A stretch of 64,000 bases of DNA from Metallosphaera hakonensis JCM 8857 = DSM 7519 (GCF_003201675.2 NZ_CP029287.2:744001-808000), one strand, 5' to 3'; counted from the stretch's first letter, positions 1 to 9,137 are shown. Program-made: numbers and translations. Notes: generated from the sequence alone by a model not told the origin.

Positions 1-293
1 GCCCTTTTATCGTCCATTATCAGCTTCGCGTTCTCCGCTATTTTGTTCTTTACTCTCCTTATTCTCCTATAATACTCCTTATCATTATATCTTACTTCAA
101 TGTATCCTGAGTCTGAGAAAACGTTCAGAAGGTCCTCTGGCTTAATTTCCGAGGTTAACATTGATACCATGGCCCTGGACAATGAAGTCTTCCCATAGGC
201 GTTAGGTGCAGTATAAACATTTACGCCTTTGTTTATCTCTATGTCCAGAGGTCCAGCTATTCCACCTATATTGCTAATTTTGACTCTCATCAT
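1..293 (-). CDS. Archaeal SMC-related (Rad50-like) ATPase, N-terminal part
   Basis: The gene runs off the left edge, so only about 97 N-terminal residues are visible. The protein begins [20 protein letters not shown] and has a Walker A-like stretch, [15 protein letters not shown], at about residues 31-45, followed by a segment with [12 protein letters not shown]. The N-A-x-x-K/R-T-S form of the nucleotide loop and this layout resemble the N-terminal head of archaea-specific SMC-related proteins, a group that I believe includes the Sulfolobus chromosome-organising protein coalescin (ClsN). Which member this is cannot be decided without the coiled coil and C-terminal head. Tandem ATG codons at 293 and 290 are both possible starts. 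The gene is divergent from the nucleoside hydrolase. Confidence 0.6.
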   Translation of the reverse strand, partial: MMRVKISNIGGIAGPLDIEINKGVNVYTAPNAYGKTSLSRAMVSMLTSEIKPEDLLNVFSDSGYIEVRYNDKEYYRRIRRVKNKIAENAKLIMDDKR

Positions 294-617
294 GGGTAAT
301 AAGTTTTTGACCTTTAAAAAAATTATCTCAAGACATAGCCATGTTTGGACAAAATTCAGAATGATTTTTAAAAGGCAAAAAGATTGATTTATTTCATTGG
401 ATCGGCTCTTAATTTAATATTATAGATTCAATGAAAAATGTATTCACAGGCAGATATAATCGTTTAGGATACTAGGGGGATAATTAGGATATAATTGATT
501 CATCTGAAAATGACGTTATCTACACATCTACGTAGGGAAGCCTCTACGCATATTTGATCACCCGCGATATTCATGAGTTCTAAAATAGTTATAATCTATT
601 TACCCTATTTGTTATTA
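294..617. other. Intergenic region with one copy of a 40 bp repeat
   Basis: This AT-rich gap lies between two divergent genes and must hold both promoters. The only clear structure is the 40 bp sequence at 506-545, which recurs at 55230-55269. I see no RNA gene and no convincing small protein here. The open frame before 618 in the next gene looks like untranslated leader. Confidence 0.6.
506..545. repeat. Dispersed 40 bp repeat, copy 1
   Basis: The sequence starts GAAAATGACGTTATCTACAC and ends GGGAAGCCTCT. It matches 55230-55269 in the same orientation at 38 of 40 positions. The two differences lie in one short block: CTACGTAG here and CTATATAG in the other copy. Flanking sequences do not match, so the repeat has sharp borders. 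It could be an end of a mobile element, a recognition site or a small RNA; nothing here decides among these. Confidence 0.75.
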
Positions 618-1535
618 ATGTCTCGTAAGGTTATAATTGACTCGGATACGGCATCCGACGATACACTGGCGATTCTTTTGGCCTCACGATTTTTTGATTT
701 AGTAGGGGTTACTGTTGTTGCCGGAAACGTGAAATTTGAGAACCAGGTTAGAAACGCGCTATTTACTTTGGAATATATAGGTAGAGCTGACATTCCAGTT
801 TATTTGGGTCAGGATAGACCAATACTAAACAGATGGAGAACTGTAGAAGAGGTTCACGGGATCAATGGGATGGGCGGTTGGGTGTTTCCAGATCCAAATA
901 AGAGACCGGAAAAGGAAAGCGCAGTTGACGCGATTATTAGAATGTCTAAGGAATACTCTGGCGACCTAGAGATCTTGGCAGTGTCTCCTTTAACTAATCT
1001 AGCGTTGGCGTATCTCAGAGATCCTTCTATCGTCAAAAGGATAAGAAAGGTCTGGATAATGGGTGGAGCCTTTACAAAAGGTAATACGACTCCAATAGCG
1101 GAATTTAATTTCTGGGTCGATCCTGAAGCAACAAAGATCGTCCTAGAGTCAGGGATGGACATAACCATAGTTCCTTGGGAAACGACTGAGAAATATGGTA
1201 CATTGGACCAAAACTTCTGGGAAACCGTGAAGGGTTTAGGAACTAAACTGTCTCAGTTCTTCGTTAACGCAAATAGAACACTCTTAGATTTCTCTTTGTC
1301 ACAAGGAAATTCTGGGAGTGTACATCCAGACTCGCTCACTGTCTACCTGGCTTACGATCAAAGCGCAATTTTACGTAAGGAAAGAAGAAGGGTTGACATT
1401 GAACTGTGCTCTGAATCTAGAGGAGCAATGTTGGTGGACTGGTATAAATCTGGGAACGAGAACGCTGACTTGGTCCTAGAGGCAGATTCTAGAAAATTTA
1501 GGGATCAAGTAACTTCTATCCTTTCCTCATTTTAG
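618..1535 (+). CDS. Inosine/uridine-preferring nucleoside hydrolase family protein
   Basis: This 305-residue protein of the IunH family would cleave the N-glycosidic bond of ribonucleosides in purine or pyrimidine salvage. The N-terminal metal and ribose site reads [17 protein letters not shown], the family's DxDxxxDD signature with T and A in place of the more usual P and G. WIMGGAF and [11 protein letters not shown] further along match the active-site loops with the calcium- and ribose-binding Asn and Asp. I chose ATG 618 ([10 protein letters not shown]) because the family normally begins a few residues before the signature. An in-frame ATG at 573 would add 15 hydrophobic residues. The 3' end overlaps the convergent Fur-type gene by 20 bases. 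The preferred nucleoside cannot be read from sequence. Confidence 0.85.
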   Translation: MSRKVIIDSDTASDDTLAILLASRFFDLVGVTVVAGNVKFENQVRNALFTLEYIGRADIPVYLGQDRPILNRWRTVEEVHGINGMGGWVFPDPNKRPEKESAVDAIIRMSKEYSGDLEILAVSPLTNLALAYLRDPSIVKRIRKVWIMGGAFTKGNTTPIAEFNFWVDPEATKIVLESGMDITIVPWETTEKYGTLDQNFWETVKGLGTKLSQFFVNANRTLLDFSLSQGNSGSVHPDSLTVYLAYDQSAILRKERRRVDIELCSESRGAMLVDWYKSGNENADLVLEADSRKFRDQVTSILSSF

Positions 1536-1920
1536 AACATTCAGCATAAACTATAACACTAAGGTTTCTTGGCTCTATCCCTTTCTCCATTAAGTTCTTC
1601 TCTAGCGTCGAGAGATCCAGATCCACGTCTACAATATCTCCTATATCCTCGCAATAGACGTTGACGTGCGGTTCCATTCTCATTTCGTACCAAGTTTTGC
1701 CTCCGGCCTCAAATGATCTGATAATTCCTGCATCCTTTAAAGTCTCCAGGGCATTGTATACAGTCGATAAACTAATACTGGGTTCCGTCTTCTTTAGTTC
1801 ACTATAGATCTGTTCTCCACTGAAGTGACCCCCTTTGATCATGGTCTTTATGACCGCTATCCTTTGGGGCGTTACCTTCAATCCCTTTTTCCTTAACGCC
1901 TCAGCTATATCAATTTCCAT
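1516..1920 (-). CDS. Fur-family metal-responsive transcription regulator
   Basis: This 134-residue protein has the Fur layout: an N-terminal winged helix ([17 protein letters not shown], then [20 protein letters not shown]) and a C-terminal dimerisation and metal-binding half ([18 protein letters not shown]). Such proteins repress iron, zinc or peroxide-stress genes in response to bound metal. The structural zinc site of most Fur proteins needs two CxxC pairs, but here only single cysteines remain (in VYCED and AECSK), so a structural zinc site of that type is unlikely. A TATA-like TATATAG lies just before the start. The target genes are not evident from the neighbours; the ferritin-like gene and the CCC1-type carrier are possible but unproven. 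Confidence 0.85.
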   Translation of the reverse strand: MEIDIAEALRKKGLKVTPQRIAVIKTMIKGGHFSGEQIYSELKKTEPSISLSTVYNALETLKDAGIIRSFEAGGKTWYEMRMEPHVNVYCEDIGDIVDVDLDLSTLEKNLMEKGIEPRNLSVIVYAECSKMRKG

Positions 1921-2120
1921 TATATAGTAATTGCTAACTCGGAGTAATTAAAATTTACCATTCGACTTCTCTTAATGTTTGTTAAACCTATCTTTGAAGT
2001 TATTGTGTCATTCCTCACAGGTAACGGAAATTCTACAGATCTTTACACCGAACATTTGCCTTAACCAAACTTAGACTGAGAGGGATCATTTTAAGTGTCA
2101 TAAAGACCTAACACAAAACA
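1921..2120. other. Divergent promoter region
   Basis: This gap carries the promoter of the minus-strand Fur gene at its left end and a TATA-like box at 2089-2095 for the small ORF and CBS gene on the right. I see no other structure. Confidence 0.5.
2088..2096 (+). promoter_or_regulatory. TATA-like box for small ORF
   Basis: TTTTAAG is centred about 29 bases before ATG 2121. That spacing fits a near-leaderless archaeal transcript starting at this ATG. Confidence 0.4.
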
Positions 2121-2288
2121 ATGTATGAGTCGTTTAGTACAATACTACAAAGTCCTATTCTTTCCTTGAGCCAAATAAAAGGCACACAATCTTCAATACA
2201 GTCTGATAGTAGGCCCTACTTACCAAATAGTTCCTTAAGAAATGAGGAAAAAGATAGGATTTTAAGCTTCCTCTTTAATTCGATATAA
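2121..2288 (+). CDS. Candidate 55-residue protein upstream of CBS gene
   Basis: This ORF reads [16 protein letters not shown] at its start and ends [15 protein letters not shown]. It stops one base before the ATG of the CBS-domain gene, and a TATA-like box sits about 29 bases before its own ATG. The placement fits a small leader gene co-transcribed with the CBS gene, which also has its own TATA-like box inside this ORF (2259-2267). I recognise no family. Its shortness means it could be chance, and conservation in related genomes would settle this. Confidence 0.4.
   Translation: MYESFSTILQSPILSLSQIKGTQSSIQSDSRPYLPNSSLRNEEKDRILSFLFNSI
2259..2267 (+). promoter_or_regulatory. TATA-like box for CBS gene
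   Basis: ATTTTAAGC is centred about 27 bases before ATG 2290, so the CBS gene may also be made as a leaderless transcript. Confidence 0.4.
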
Positions 2289-2289
2289 T

Positions 2290-3099
2290 ATGGGAATTGT
2301 ACGTGAGTTCGCGGTACTAAGACCTTACGATACGCTTCTTTACGCCTCTAAATTGATGGTCTTGGAACACGTCCCGAAGTCAATAGTAGTCGATGAAAAA
2401 GGATCTCCTGTAGGTGTAATAACTCAGAAGGACATAATTAAATTCGTTTACCAAATGGGAGAAGAAAGACCGATGGAAAACGTGATGCTGTCCGAGGTCA
2501 TGCGAAAGGACGTTACATGTGTTAGCCCCAACATAGATCCGTTTGATGCTGCTCAGATAATGATAGATAAAAAACAACCCCTATTGGCCGTATGTAACGA
2601 AGAGGAGAAAGCAATTGGAATAATAATTAAAAGTGATCTGAGCAATTTCTATGCTTCTCAAGTTAGGGGTCTTCAGAGAGTTAAGGATTTCATGAGCTCT
2701 CCAGTAGTCACAATTGAGCCCACAACAAAATTAGATGAGGCAGTCGAAAAACTTGTTCAAAGTAACCTCAGTAGGTTAGTGGTCTTCACTCCTGGTAAGG
2801 TACAGGGAGTAGTTACGACTACGGATCTTCTTTATATGGCTGCAGCTCTGAAGTATAGAGATCTAAAAATAGAGGTTAGAGACGTGATGAGCCCAAACGT
2901 TATTGTAGTGGATGGAAACGAAGACATGGCTAACGCAGCTAGACTAATGGCTTCAAGAAAGATAAAGGGCATCCCAGTAATGGAGAAAGATGGTAAACTT
3001 GGGGGGATAGTAACTACAACGGACGTAGTGAGGGCAATGATGGATCAAAGTGTAAAGAAATACCTTTACGAGATTAAGATGTATACATCAACGTTTTAA
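2290..3099 (+). CDS. Four-CBS-domain protein
   Basis: This 269-residue soluble protein is made almost entirely of four CBS motifs in two pairs. They start near residues 1, 72, 136 and 200, with the typical closing strands [36 protein letters not shown] and [12 protein letters not shown] and the D-V/F-M openings [20 protein letters not shown] and [13 protein letters not shown] pairs bind adenine nucleotides or SAM and act as energy or ligand sensors. No catalytic or DNA-binding domain is attached, so it probably regulates a partner. The partner is unknown; the neighbours do not point to one. Confidence 0.85.
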   Translation: MGIVREFAVLRPYDTLLYASKLMVLEHVPKSIVVDEKGSPVGVITQKDIIKFVYQMGEERPMENVMLSEVMRKDVTCVSPNIDPFDAAQIMIDKKQPLLAVCNEEEKAIGIIIKSDLSNFYASQVRGLQRVKDFMSSPVVTIEPTTKLDEAVEKLVQSNLSRLVVFTPGKVQGVVTTTDLLYMAAALKYRDLKIEVRDVMSPNVIVVDGNEDMANAARLMASRKIKGIPVMEKDGKLGGIVTTTDVVRAMMDQSVKKYLYEIKMYTSTF

Positions 3100-3339
3100 A
3101 CTAGTTCTCCTACCTCATAACTTAAGAACACGGGGCAGAATTCACGGTCATAACTTGAAACTTTGCGGGTACGATGTATTCTTAACAAAAATTACACATT
3201 CTTCATGAGTCTAAATCATAGTCAAGTCAAATATTGATTGAAAGGGAGATGACGACAATCCAATGATAAATTCAATGAGCCAAGAAAGTATGTATCTAGA
3301 GAAGCTTAATTTACTTCAGTGCTATCTAAATATATAAGT

Positions 3340-3807
3340 ATGGATGATTTTAGAAGCCTTATAATTGACATTTACTTGACCTCTAAGATCCCCAACTATC
3401 AAAAAATTCTACGAGATGGAACAATTAGGCGTAATAGGTGTAATCACTACGATGGTAAGTACTGCAAACTTGTGAAAACTGGTGACTGGATACTCCTATC
3501 TTGGACATTGAAAGATCAAGTATCTCCCCATCCGGTTCTTTGTTACCTGTGCCCGTATTATGGATCAAATATTGATGAAACCGTTAATACCTCGCTTCTG
3601 CAACTGCTGAGGGACTATATTTCTATCAGAAATGGTATTGAAAGAGAGATATCAAACATAGAGGGAAAGATTGGCGAGATGCTTTATTCCTCTTTGGTTC
3701 TAAAAAGGAGGAGACAAGAACTATTGACTATGCTCGATGAGATCGATTTTAAAATAAATATTATAAAACTCCTTATAAGATATCAGGAGGAACATGACGA
3801 TATTTGA
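3340..3807 (+). CDS. Uncharacterised protein with four-cysteine site
   Basis: I do not recognise this 155-residue protein. The N-terminal half has cysteines arranged CNHYDGKYC and, about 30 residues on, CYLC, which would suit a zinc or Fe-S site. The C-terminal half is charged and predicted helical (IRNGIEREISNIEGKIGEML and on), possibly a coiled coil. It overlaps the methyltransferase gene that follows by 14 bases, so the two are surely co-translated, and it may be that enzyme's partner. I chose ATG 3340. A GTG at 3319 would add seven residues, but the TATA-like AATTTA near 3307 fits ATG 3340 better. Confidence 0.6.
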   Translation: MDDFRSLIIDIYLTSKIPNYQKILRDGTIRRNRCNHYDGKYCKLVKTGDWILLSWTLKDQVSPHPVLCYLCPYYGSNIDETVNTSLLQLLRDYISIRNGIEREISNIEGKIGEMLYSSLVLKRRRQELLTMLDEIDFKINIIKLLIRYQEEHDDI

Positions 3808-4405
3808 TGATCCTGATGGTTATCGCAGATGGTACATATCTCATAACGTAACATATGAGAACGAAAGGAAAGCAGTGGAGCAGTTTAAACTCAGGGATTG
3901 TCTAGATATAGGATCAGGGCCATCCATATTTCACGAAAGTATGGGAGGTAATATAATATCTCTTGATATCTCTGAGTTCGTACTTCAAAGAATTGAAGGC
4001 GATAAGGTACAGGCCGACGCCCATTATCTCCCTTTCAGAGATGGAGCGTTTCCATGTATTTTTACGTCTGTGACGATTTGTTTCATGGATAAATTGGAGG
4101 AGTTCATGAGAGAAGTGGAACGCGTTACGAAGGATCACTTCGTTGGATGCATAGTTAAAGCCGATTCCAGTTGGGGGCAGTTCTACACCGAGCTTGGTAA
4201 GAAGGGACACAAGTACTACTCTCACGCTCACTTTATCACGGGAGAGGAGTTCGTTAAGTTAGTGAACAAATTCTTCGAAATTGATAGAATTGTCTCCACT
4301 CTGCGCTATAATCCAAATGGGACGGAGGTTCCTGAGACCCCTCAAGAAGGTGGCGATGGAGCTTTTGTATGCGTAAAGGGTGTGAAGAGAGGTTCTAGAA
4401 TTTAG
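3794..4405 (+). CDS. Class I SAM-dependent methyltransferase
   Basis: This 203-residue Rossmann-type methyltransferase has motif I LDIGSGPSIF (about residues 37-46), an acidic end of strand 2 in IISLDIS, motif III QADAHYLPFRDGAF and the strand 4 region CIFTSVTICFMD. The arrangement matches the Methyltransf_11 type of small-molecule or undefined-substrate enzyme. The C-terminal region (EVPETPQEGGDGAFVCVKG) closes the fold. The substrate is unknown. The 14-base overlap with the upstream cysteine-containing protein suggests the two work together. Confidence 0.75.
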   Translation: MTIFDDPDGYRRWYISHNVTYENERKAVEQFKLRDCLDIGSGPSIFHESMGGNIISLDISEFVLQRIEGDKVQADAHYLPFRDGAFPCIFTSVTICFMDKLEEFMREVERVTKDHFVGCIVKADSSWGQFYTELGKKGHKYYSHAHFITGEEFVKLVNKFFEIDRIVSTLRYNPNGTEVPETPQEGGDGAFVCVKGVKRGSRI

Positions 4406-4835
4406 AGGTGTTAGGCACTGGTTATTCATGTCTTATCTCAAAACAAGCTAATCTCATGCAATCTGTGACTTTTCCGATCACTTAAATGGGACATTTCACC
4501 TCGAATCAATGAAGGGGAACCTCTCCTCTTTCGTGTAGAAGTTAAGTCGGTCAGATCAATTTCCAAGCCATCCAAATCATGAACTATCACGATAAAATTC
4601 TATGCTCTTAACTGAACGAACCAACAACATTTAATTTTAGGTCGTTAAAGTTGCATTAGGCAGGATCACTCCTGTGAGGTTTGCCCACAGAGGCAACTGT
4701 GAGCAGGAGGCCGATCTCACGGAGAATTTTGAGAAGTGTAAGTAGGGAAAGAACATTATGTTTAACTTGGTGCGGAGAATTACATGTTGTCCTCAATGTT
4801 TATCTCAAAAAATCCGCTCTTCATACCCTATGGCT

Positions 4836-4870
4836 ATTCAGGTATTAATTGCTAATTGTAATTATGGCTA
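4836..4870 (+). repeat. Direct repeat, copy A
   Basis: It begins ATTCAGGT and contains the core AATTGTAATTATGGC. It matches copy B (5326-5361), about 490 bases away in the same orientation, at most positions, with differences clustered just after the first eight bases. Identity fades beyond the core. Confidence 0.55.
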
Positions 4871-4956
4871 AGACAGGCTAAATAAAGGAAGCTATAAATT
4901 ATGGTGTGCGTTCTCATGTAGACATCTTATTCGATAATCAAAGGTAAAAATATTAG

Positions 4957-5100
4957 AATATAGCGAAAATCATTCCTTTAACGATACATACACCAGAAGA
5001 TTTAGAACGTAAAGGTATAAACGTAATCCAAATAAACGTTAACTGACAAGGACTAGGAGACTTAACACAAAAGCCGGCGTTATACTTCCTGAGACTTTAA
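4957..5100 (+). pseudogene. Protein-coding remnant with one internal stop
   Basis: This frame encodes IPLTIHTPEDLERKGINVI, then after a single TGA, QGLGDLTQKPALYFLRL. The TGA falls where a TGG Trp codon would restore a continuous frame. The codon pattern looks protein-like, but I do not recognise the family. It lies inside the IS-like inverted ends and has no start codon. Confidence 0.3.
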
Positions 5101-5325
5101 AGGTCAACGTAACTTTCTCTGATGCATCGAGTGGTTTTGGACGTTGCATTGCACTTTATACCATGACTAAGTATATTTTGTCGCCTTACAGAGTTTAAAA
5201 ATCTCAAGCGTTCGCTGTATTTGTTGAAGAGAATTCCCTCCAATAAGGCCTTACCCTAGGTATTGTAGTATATTGAGATAATCTGATATAATTTTATAGA
5301 TCCATTTCGAATGGATGACTGGGGC

Positions 5326-5361
5326 GATTCAGGTTTCCATTGCGAATTGTAATTATGGCCA
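5326..5361 (+). repeat. Direct repeat, copy B
   Basis: This is the second copy of the repeat at 4836-4870, sharing ATTCAGGT and AATTGTAATTATGGC. Its downstream flank has the short dyad CCTCAC...GTGAGG at about 5399-5418. Confidence 0.55.
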
Positions 5362-5562
5362 AAATTGATCAAATATAGGAAATTGTTAAGCGCGAATCCT
5401 CACTCAGTCCATGTGAGGGCGTTTAATTAAATTCATTCTAGTTCGATAAATAAACTGAATTCGCAAAGGAGACGTGAATCGCCCGATGACTGCATGATAG
5501 CACTCTAATGAGCTTTACACATGAGAAAATTGGACCGACCCACAAAGCATATCAACTAGGTT

Positions 5563-6558
5563 TTAATAGAACTGTCCGGGCCACCAATCTACACTTCTCT
5601 TTCTCTTGAGATTTAATATCTCAATTATCCTTTTCCTATCTCTGCTTGACACCTTTACATCGTAATGAACCCTGACTAGAGGGTATGGATACCCCTTAAC
5701 TGAAACCGACTGAAGGTCACTCAATAGTTGTTGTATAAACTGTTCATCTGACCTCCCTATTATGTCAAATCTTAAAACGTTCTCATCTTTATCTAATCGT
5801 GCGTAAAAGCTACACACCTCTACCTTCTCTAGATCCTTTCTTGGATCTCCACCCTCAATTTCTCCTCTCACGATAGGCCTACACTTAGTTGTGGAGAAAC
5901 CTGGGCTACTTGTGAAGGTCTCCAATAGGGTAACGTCTGAAAGGTCGTGGTGGAACAGGTCCCTTGATCTGCTGACCTTTGAGATCCATACGACCTTTGA
6001 TCCATATCTCTTTATTAGTTCGGTCAAATACACCTGTTTTTCAAATATCAAATGTGAGAGCATAATATCTTCGTCCTCCTGCTCCAACCCCTTTATCTCT
6101 CCTTCAACAAACTCAAAGTTCGTCTCCAACGGTTTCACTTCTCCTAGTTTCTTCTTAAGACTGCCATCAACTAAGATCCAATCACCCTTTGCCCCATTGG
6201 CTAAGGCTAGCTTCAACTCCATCACGGCCATGAGCTCTCCAGCCCTATCCTTGGCCTTATTGCCTGGTCTAAAAACTCCAGTTTTAACTTCTTGGTCGGT
6301 ATCTAAGACGTTCACTCCCTCAATGATCAGGGCCTCTCCATTAAGTATGAACAGAGCTCCAGTTCTCATCTCTTTTACAAACTCCCCACCGTCCACTGCT
6401 ACCATTTTTTTCTTTGTCGTAGAGGAGGGGGTGATCTCTTTCCAGTTGTTTTTAACGATTGCCTGAAATTTTTTATCCAGATCATCCTGGAAAATATTCA
6501 ACCTCCCCACTAGGTCAGTCCTATGGGCGACTAGCTCTTGATAAACTCTATCTATCAT
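5563..6558 (-). CDS. nurA: NurA 5'-3' nuclease
   Basis: This 331-residue archaeal NurA is the nuclease that pairs with the HerA translocase to resect DNA double-strand breaks and leave 3' overhangs for RadA. The N-terminal catalytic aspartate motif appears as MVAVDGGEF (about residues 50-58; DGS is more usual). A second acidic cluster occurs in DWILVDGSLKK, and C-terminal KGYPYPLVRVHYDVKVS fits the family's closing region. It is the last gene of herA-mre11-rad50-nurA and overlaps rad50 by four bases (ATGA), so its translation is coupled. Length is normal. Confidence 0.93.
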   Translation of the reverse strand: MIDRVYQELVAHRTDLVGRLNIFQDDLDKKFQAIVKNNWKEITPSSTTKKKMVAVDGGEFVKEMRTGALFILNGEALIIEGVNVLDTDQEVKTGVFRPGNKAKDRAGELMAVMELKLALANGAKGDWILVDGSLKKKLGEVKPLETNFEFVEGEIKGLEQEDEDIMLSHLIFEKQVYLTELIKRYGSKVVWISKVSRSRDLFHHDLSDVTLLETFTSSPGFSTTKCRPIVRGEIEGGDPRKDLEKVEVCSFYARLDKDENVLRFDIIGRSDEQFIQQLLSDLQSVSVKGYPYPLVRVHYDVKVSSRDRKRIIEILNLKRKRSVDWWPGQFY

Positions 6559-9137
6559 TGGTTCACACCCTCTATTACTTCGCTCTTTCCACCAACCTTC
6601 TCTACTCTAATTACATATTCAGCTATTCGTAGAACCTCCTCATCGTGGGTCACCACGATTATTTGGGGTACTACCCTCATGGACTCTTGGATCACAGATA
6701 GTAACTCCGCTCTCCTTTGTGAGTCCAAATGTATAGTGGGCTCGTCCAATATCATGAAGCCTAAGCTGCCCATCAGAGACCTCGCTATTGCCAGTCTAAG
6801 ACCTAGAGCTATCGCTATTTTCTCTCCTCCGCTTAACATGCCTATGGGAAGACTTTGGCCATTCTGATCCAGGGCCTGTATATCAATCTTTCCTGATAGC
6901 GACCTACTCTCTTGAAAGGTAAGGATCACCCTGGCAAAGGACATATTAAACATCGACATGATGTCGTTCAAATTGTTCTCAATTCTTCCCTTCAATGTGG
7001 AAATAAGGTAGGACTGAAGACCTCCTTCGGACAGAATCCTGCGAAGCTTTTCAAGTCTCTCCTTGGCCCTCGACAAATCTTGAACTTGCTTAACTTTTTC
7101 CGTTAACTCAGTGATTTCACTCTCCAGTTGCTTTCTCCTTTCTATGATCTCATGTAATTTCCCTCTCTTCTCACCAATATCTCTCTGGAGAGTCTCTATT
7201 TGAACCCTAAGAGCATCGCGGTCTTTCCGTTTCCTATCCAGCTCCAATTGATCGAAACTGAGATCTTCAATCTCCTTTCTTAACTCGTCTCTTTGTTTAA
7301 GTAGACTCTCAATTCGTTCAGAGATTTGCTCAACCCTACCTTTCTTCCTTATAAGTTCGGATAACGCCCATTCCAAGTCCCTGAGCTCTTTCTCCGCTTT
7401 GCCGATGTCCTCCCTAGTTAGACCTCCCAATCTCGAAGAGAGTTGTTGAATCTTCGCGGATACCTCCTCAATCTCATGGTTAATTGTAGCTATCTCCTCT
7501 TCCCTCCTGTCCAACTCCTCTTCATTTACTCCAAGGAGACTGAGATATTCCCTCTCAGACGAATCCAGTTCCTTTAGTTTGTCTGAAGCTTCCCGATATT
7601 TTTCCTCCAAGCTTTGGAGACGATTAACTTTTTCTTGTAGTTCAGAGATCTCTCGTGATAGGTTACTGATTTGTTCCTTATAATTCTCAGCCTTACTCTG
7701 ATTATTTTGAGCGTTCTTCAACTCAAGATTAAGTCTTCTCATTCTCTCTTGAAGCGAGTCTTGAATTTCCTTTAGTCCTTTTAATCTCTCCTTAAGTTCC
7801 TTCTCCCTGCTATTGTATTGTTCAAGGAGTTGTTTCTTATGGAGTTCGTCCAAGGGCCCTCCACAGACTGGACATTTGTCCTCCTTTGCCGAAATTAGGG
7901 CGTTCATGCTTTTCCCTATTTGGTCCAATTCTGAATTGATTGCTCCCATATTCGTGTTGAGATCGTTAATTTTCTGGCTTATCTCCTCGATCTCCTTCTG
8001 AATCTCATCAATTTTCCTGGTGACCGGCAAAGCCCTTAGTTTCGTTTCGATCTCGTTCAAAGACTTCCTCTTATCGCTCAGTGACCTGCTTGTAGAAATG
8101 AAGTCCTCGTGGATATGTTTCAACTCGTCGTAATTCTTTTTGTATTTCTCATACTCAATGTGAAAACGCTCAAGCTCTTTCTTCTTCTTCAGATCTGCGT
8201 GAATCTTGTCTCTCTCCTGAACAAGTTTTTTGAGCCGATTGTTGAGGTCTTTCAGACTTTTTTCCGCGTTTTCCAGGTCTATTATATCGGGTTTCTTTTC
8301 AACGATTTCCTTTAATTTTCTTTGTCTTTTTTCTAGTCTTTCAATCTCTTGTGGGATGTTGGCTAAGTCTTTTCGTTCTTGATCCAATTTGCTTAATTCC
8401 CTTTCAACACGATCCAATCCAGTTTTGAGTCCATGAAAGATCTTGGCCTTTTCTTGTAGCTGGTTCACCTCGGTAGCCAGTCTACTCTCCTCCTGCTTAA
8501 GAGCGGATAATTCATCGTCAAGTTTCCTTATTAATTGCTCCAGGTTTAAAATTTCCTTGTCTTTACTGTCTCTTTCCTCTCTTAGTTCCTTCAGTCTTTT
8601 CTCGGAATCTTGAGAAGCTTTTATCTTAGCGTCATATTCCATAATGATAGACCTAATCCTTCCATTGGATTCAGTGAGTTTCTCTAAGTTATCTATCATC
8701 ATGACTTTTTTAAGAATATCGGATAAATTTTCAAAAATATTCTCTATTTCCCCCTGTCTTACGATCATCGTGGTAAGGACTACCCTGCTATCTAAGCCCA
8801 ATTCCTCGACTTTCTTGTTTACTTCTTTGGCAGATCTAGCTATTAGCTTATCATTGATGAACAGCAACTCTTTCCTTGATGGGATAGAGCGCTGAATCTT
8901 CACTAGGGAGTTTCCCATCTTCAGTTCAAGTTCCACTAGAGCCGAAGCTTTCCCCCTCTTTACCATGTCATCAATTTTCCCTCGGGTGGCCTTGAACAAC
9001 GCAAAGTTAATTGCGTCGATGATGGAGCTCTTACCTGCGCCGTTATGTCCAATTATAACGTTGATATCACCCTTGAACGTGACTGTGGTTTCATCATGAC
9101 TCAAGAAATTGATTAATTTTACCTTATCTACCCTCAT
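6555..9137 (-). CDS. rad50: Rad50 DNA double-strand break repair ATPase
   Basis: This 860-residue SMC-like ATPase has its head split between the two ends: Walker A GHNGAGKSS near residue 29, the ABC signature LSGGEKIAIALGLRLA, Walker B LGFMILDEPT and the H-loop VVTHDEEV. The middle is a long antiparallel coiled coil broken at about residue 420 by the zinc hook CPVCGG, through which two Rad50 molecules join. It tethers DNA ends and controls Mre11. The start overlaps the mre11 stop (ATGA). All catalytic motifs are intact. Confidence 0.97.
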   Translation of the reverse strand: MRVDKVKLINFLSHDETTVTFKGDINVIIGHNGAGKSSIIDAINFALFKATRGKIDDMVKRGKASALVELELKMGNSLVKIQRSIPSRKELLFINDKLIARSAKEVNKKVEELGLDSRVVLTTMIVRQGEIENIFENLSDILKKVMMIDNLEKLTESNGRIRSIIMEYDAKIKASQDSEKRLKELREERDSKDKEILNLEQLIRKLDDELSALKQEESRLATEVNQLQEKAKIFHGLKTGLDRVERELSKLDQERKDLANIPQEIERLEKRQRKLKEIVEKKPDIIDLENAEKSLKDLNNRLKKLVQERDKIHADLKKKKELERFHIEYEKYKKNYDELKHIHEDFISTSRSLSDKRKSLNEIETKLRALPVTRKIDEIQKEIEEISQKINDLNTNMGAINSELDQIGKSMNALISAKEDKCPVCGGPLDELHKKQLLEQYNSREKELKERLKGLKEIQDSLQERMRRLNLELKNAQNNQSKAENYKEQISNLSREISELQEKVNRLQSLEEKYREASDKLKELDSSEREYLSLLGVNEEELDRREEEIATINHEIEEVSAKIQQLSSRLGGLTREDIGKAEKELRDLEWALSELIRKKGRVEQISERIESLLKQRDELRKEIEDLSFDQLELDRKRKDRDALRVQIETLQRDIGEKRGKLHEIIERRKQLESEITELTEKVKQVQDLSRAKERLEKLRRILSEGGLQSYLISTLKGRIENNLNDIMSMFNMSFARVILTFQESRSLSGKIDIQALDQNGQSLPIGMLSGGEKIAIALGLRLAIARSLMGSLGFMILDEPTIHLDSQRRAELLSVIQESMRVVPQIIVVTHDEEVLRIAEYVIRVEKVGGKSEVIEGVNQ

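Larger units (their letters stand above)
4911..5505. mobile_element. Decayed element bounded by IS1-family-like inverted ends
   Basis: Bases 4911-4937 match positions 8-34 of the terminal inverted repeat of the IS at 62347 at 25 of 27 positions (TTCTCATG, then CATCTTATTCGATAA). Bases 5485-5505 match the same terminus in the opposite orientation, sharing GATGACTGCATGA and CACTC. The roughly 600 bp between them show no recognisable transposase, so this is either an internally deleted copy, a MITE-like non-autonomous derivative or two solo ends. Mismatches show it is older than the intact copy. Confidence 0.45.
4406..5562. other. 1.15 kb gene-poor decayed region
   Basis: No intact gene is visible. 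The region holds two direct repeats (4836-4870 and 5326-5361), two inverted sequences resembling the ends of the IS1-family element at 62347 (4911-4937 and 5485-5505), and a short reading-frame remnant between them (4957-5100). A short frame at about 4675-4745 encoding FAHRGNCEQEADL may be another remnant. Together this looks like a graveyard of insertions downstream of nurA. Confidence 0.6.

Noticed and set aside
4662-4750. Short frame FAHRGNCEQEADL with possible hairpins, considered as an RNA or transposase zinc-ribbon fragment
   Set aside because: Too short and no clear family; hairpins are weak.
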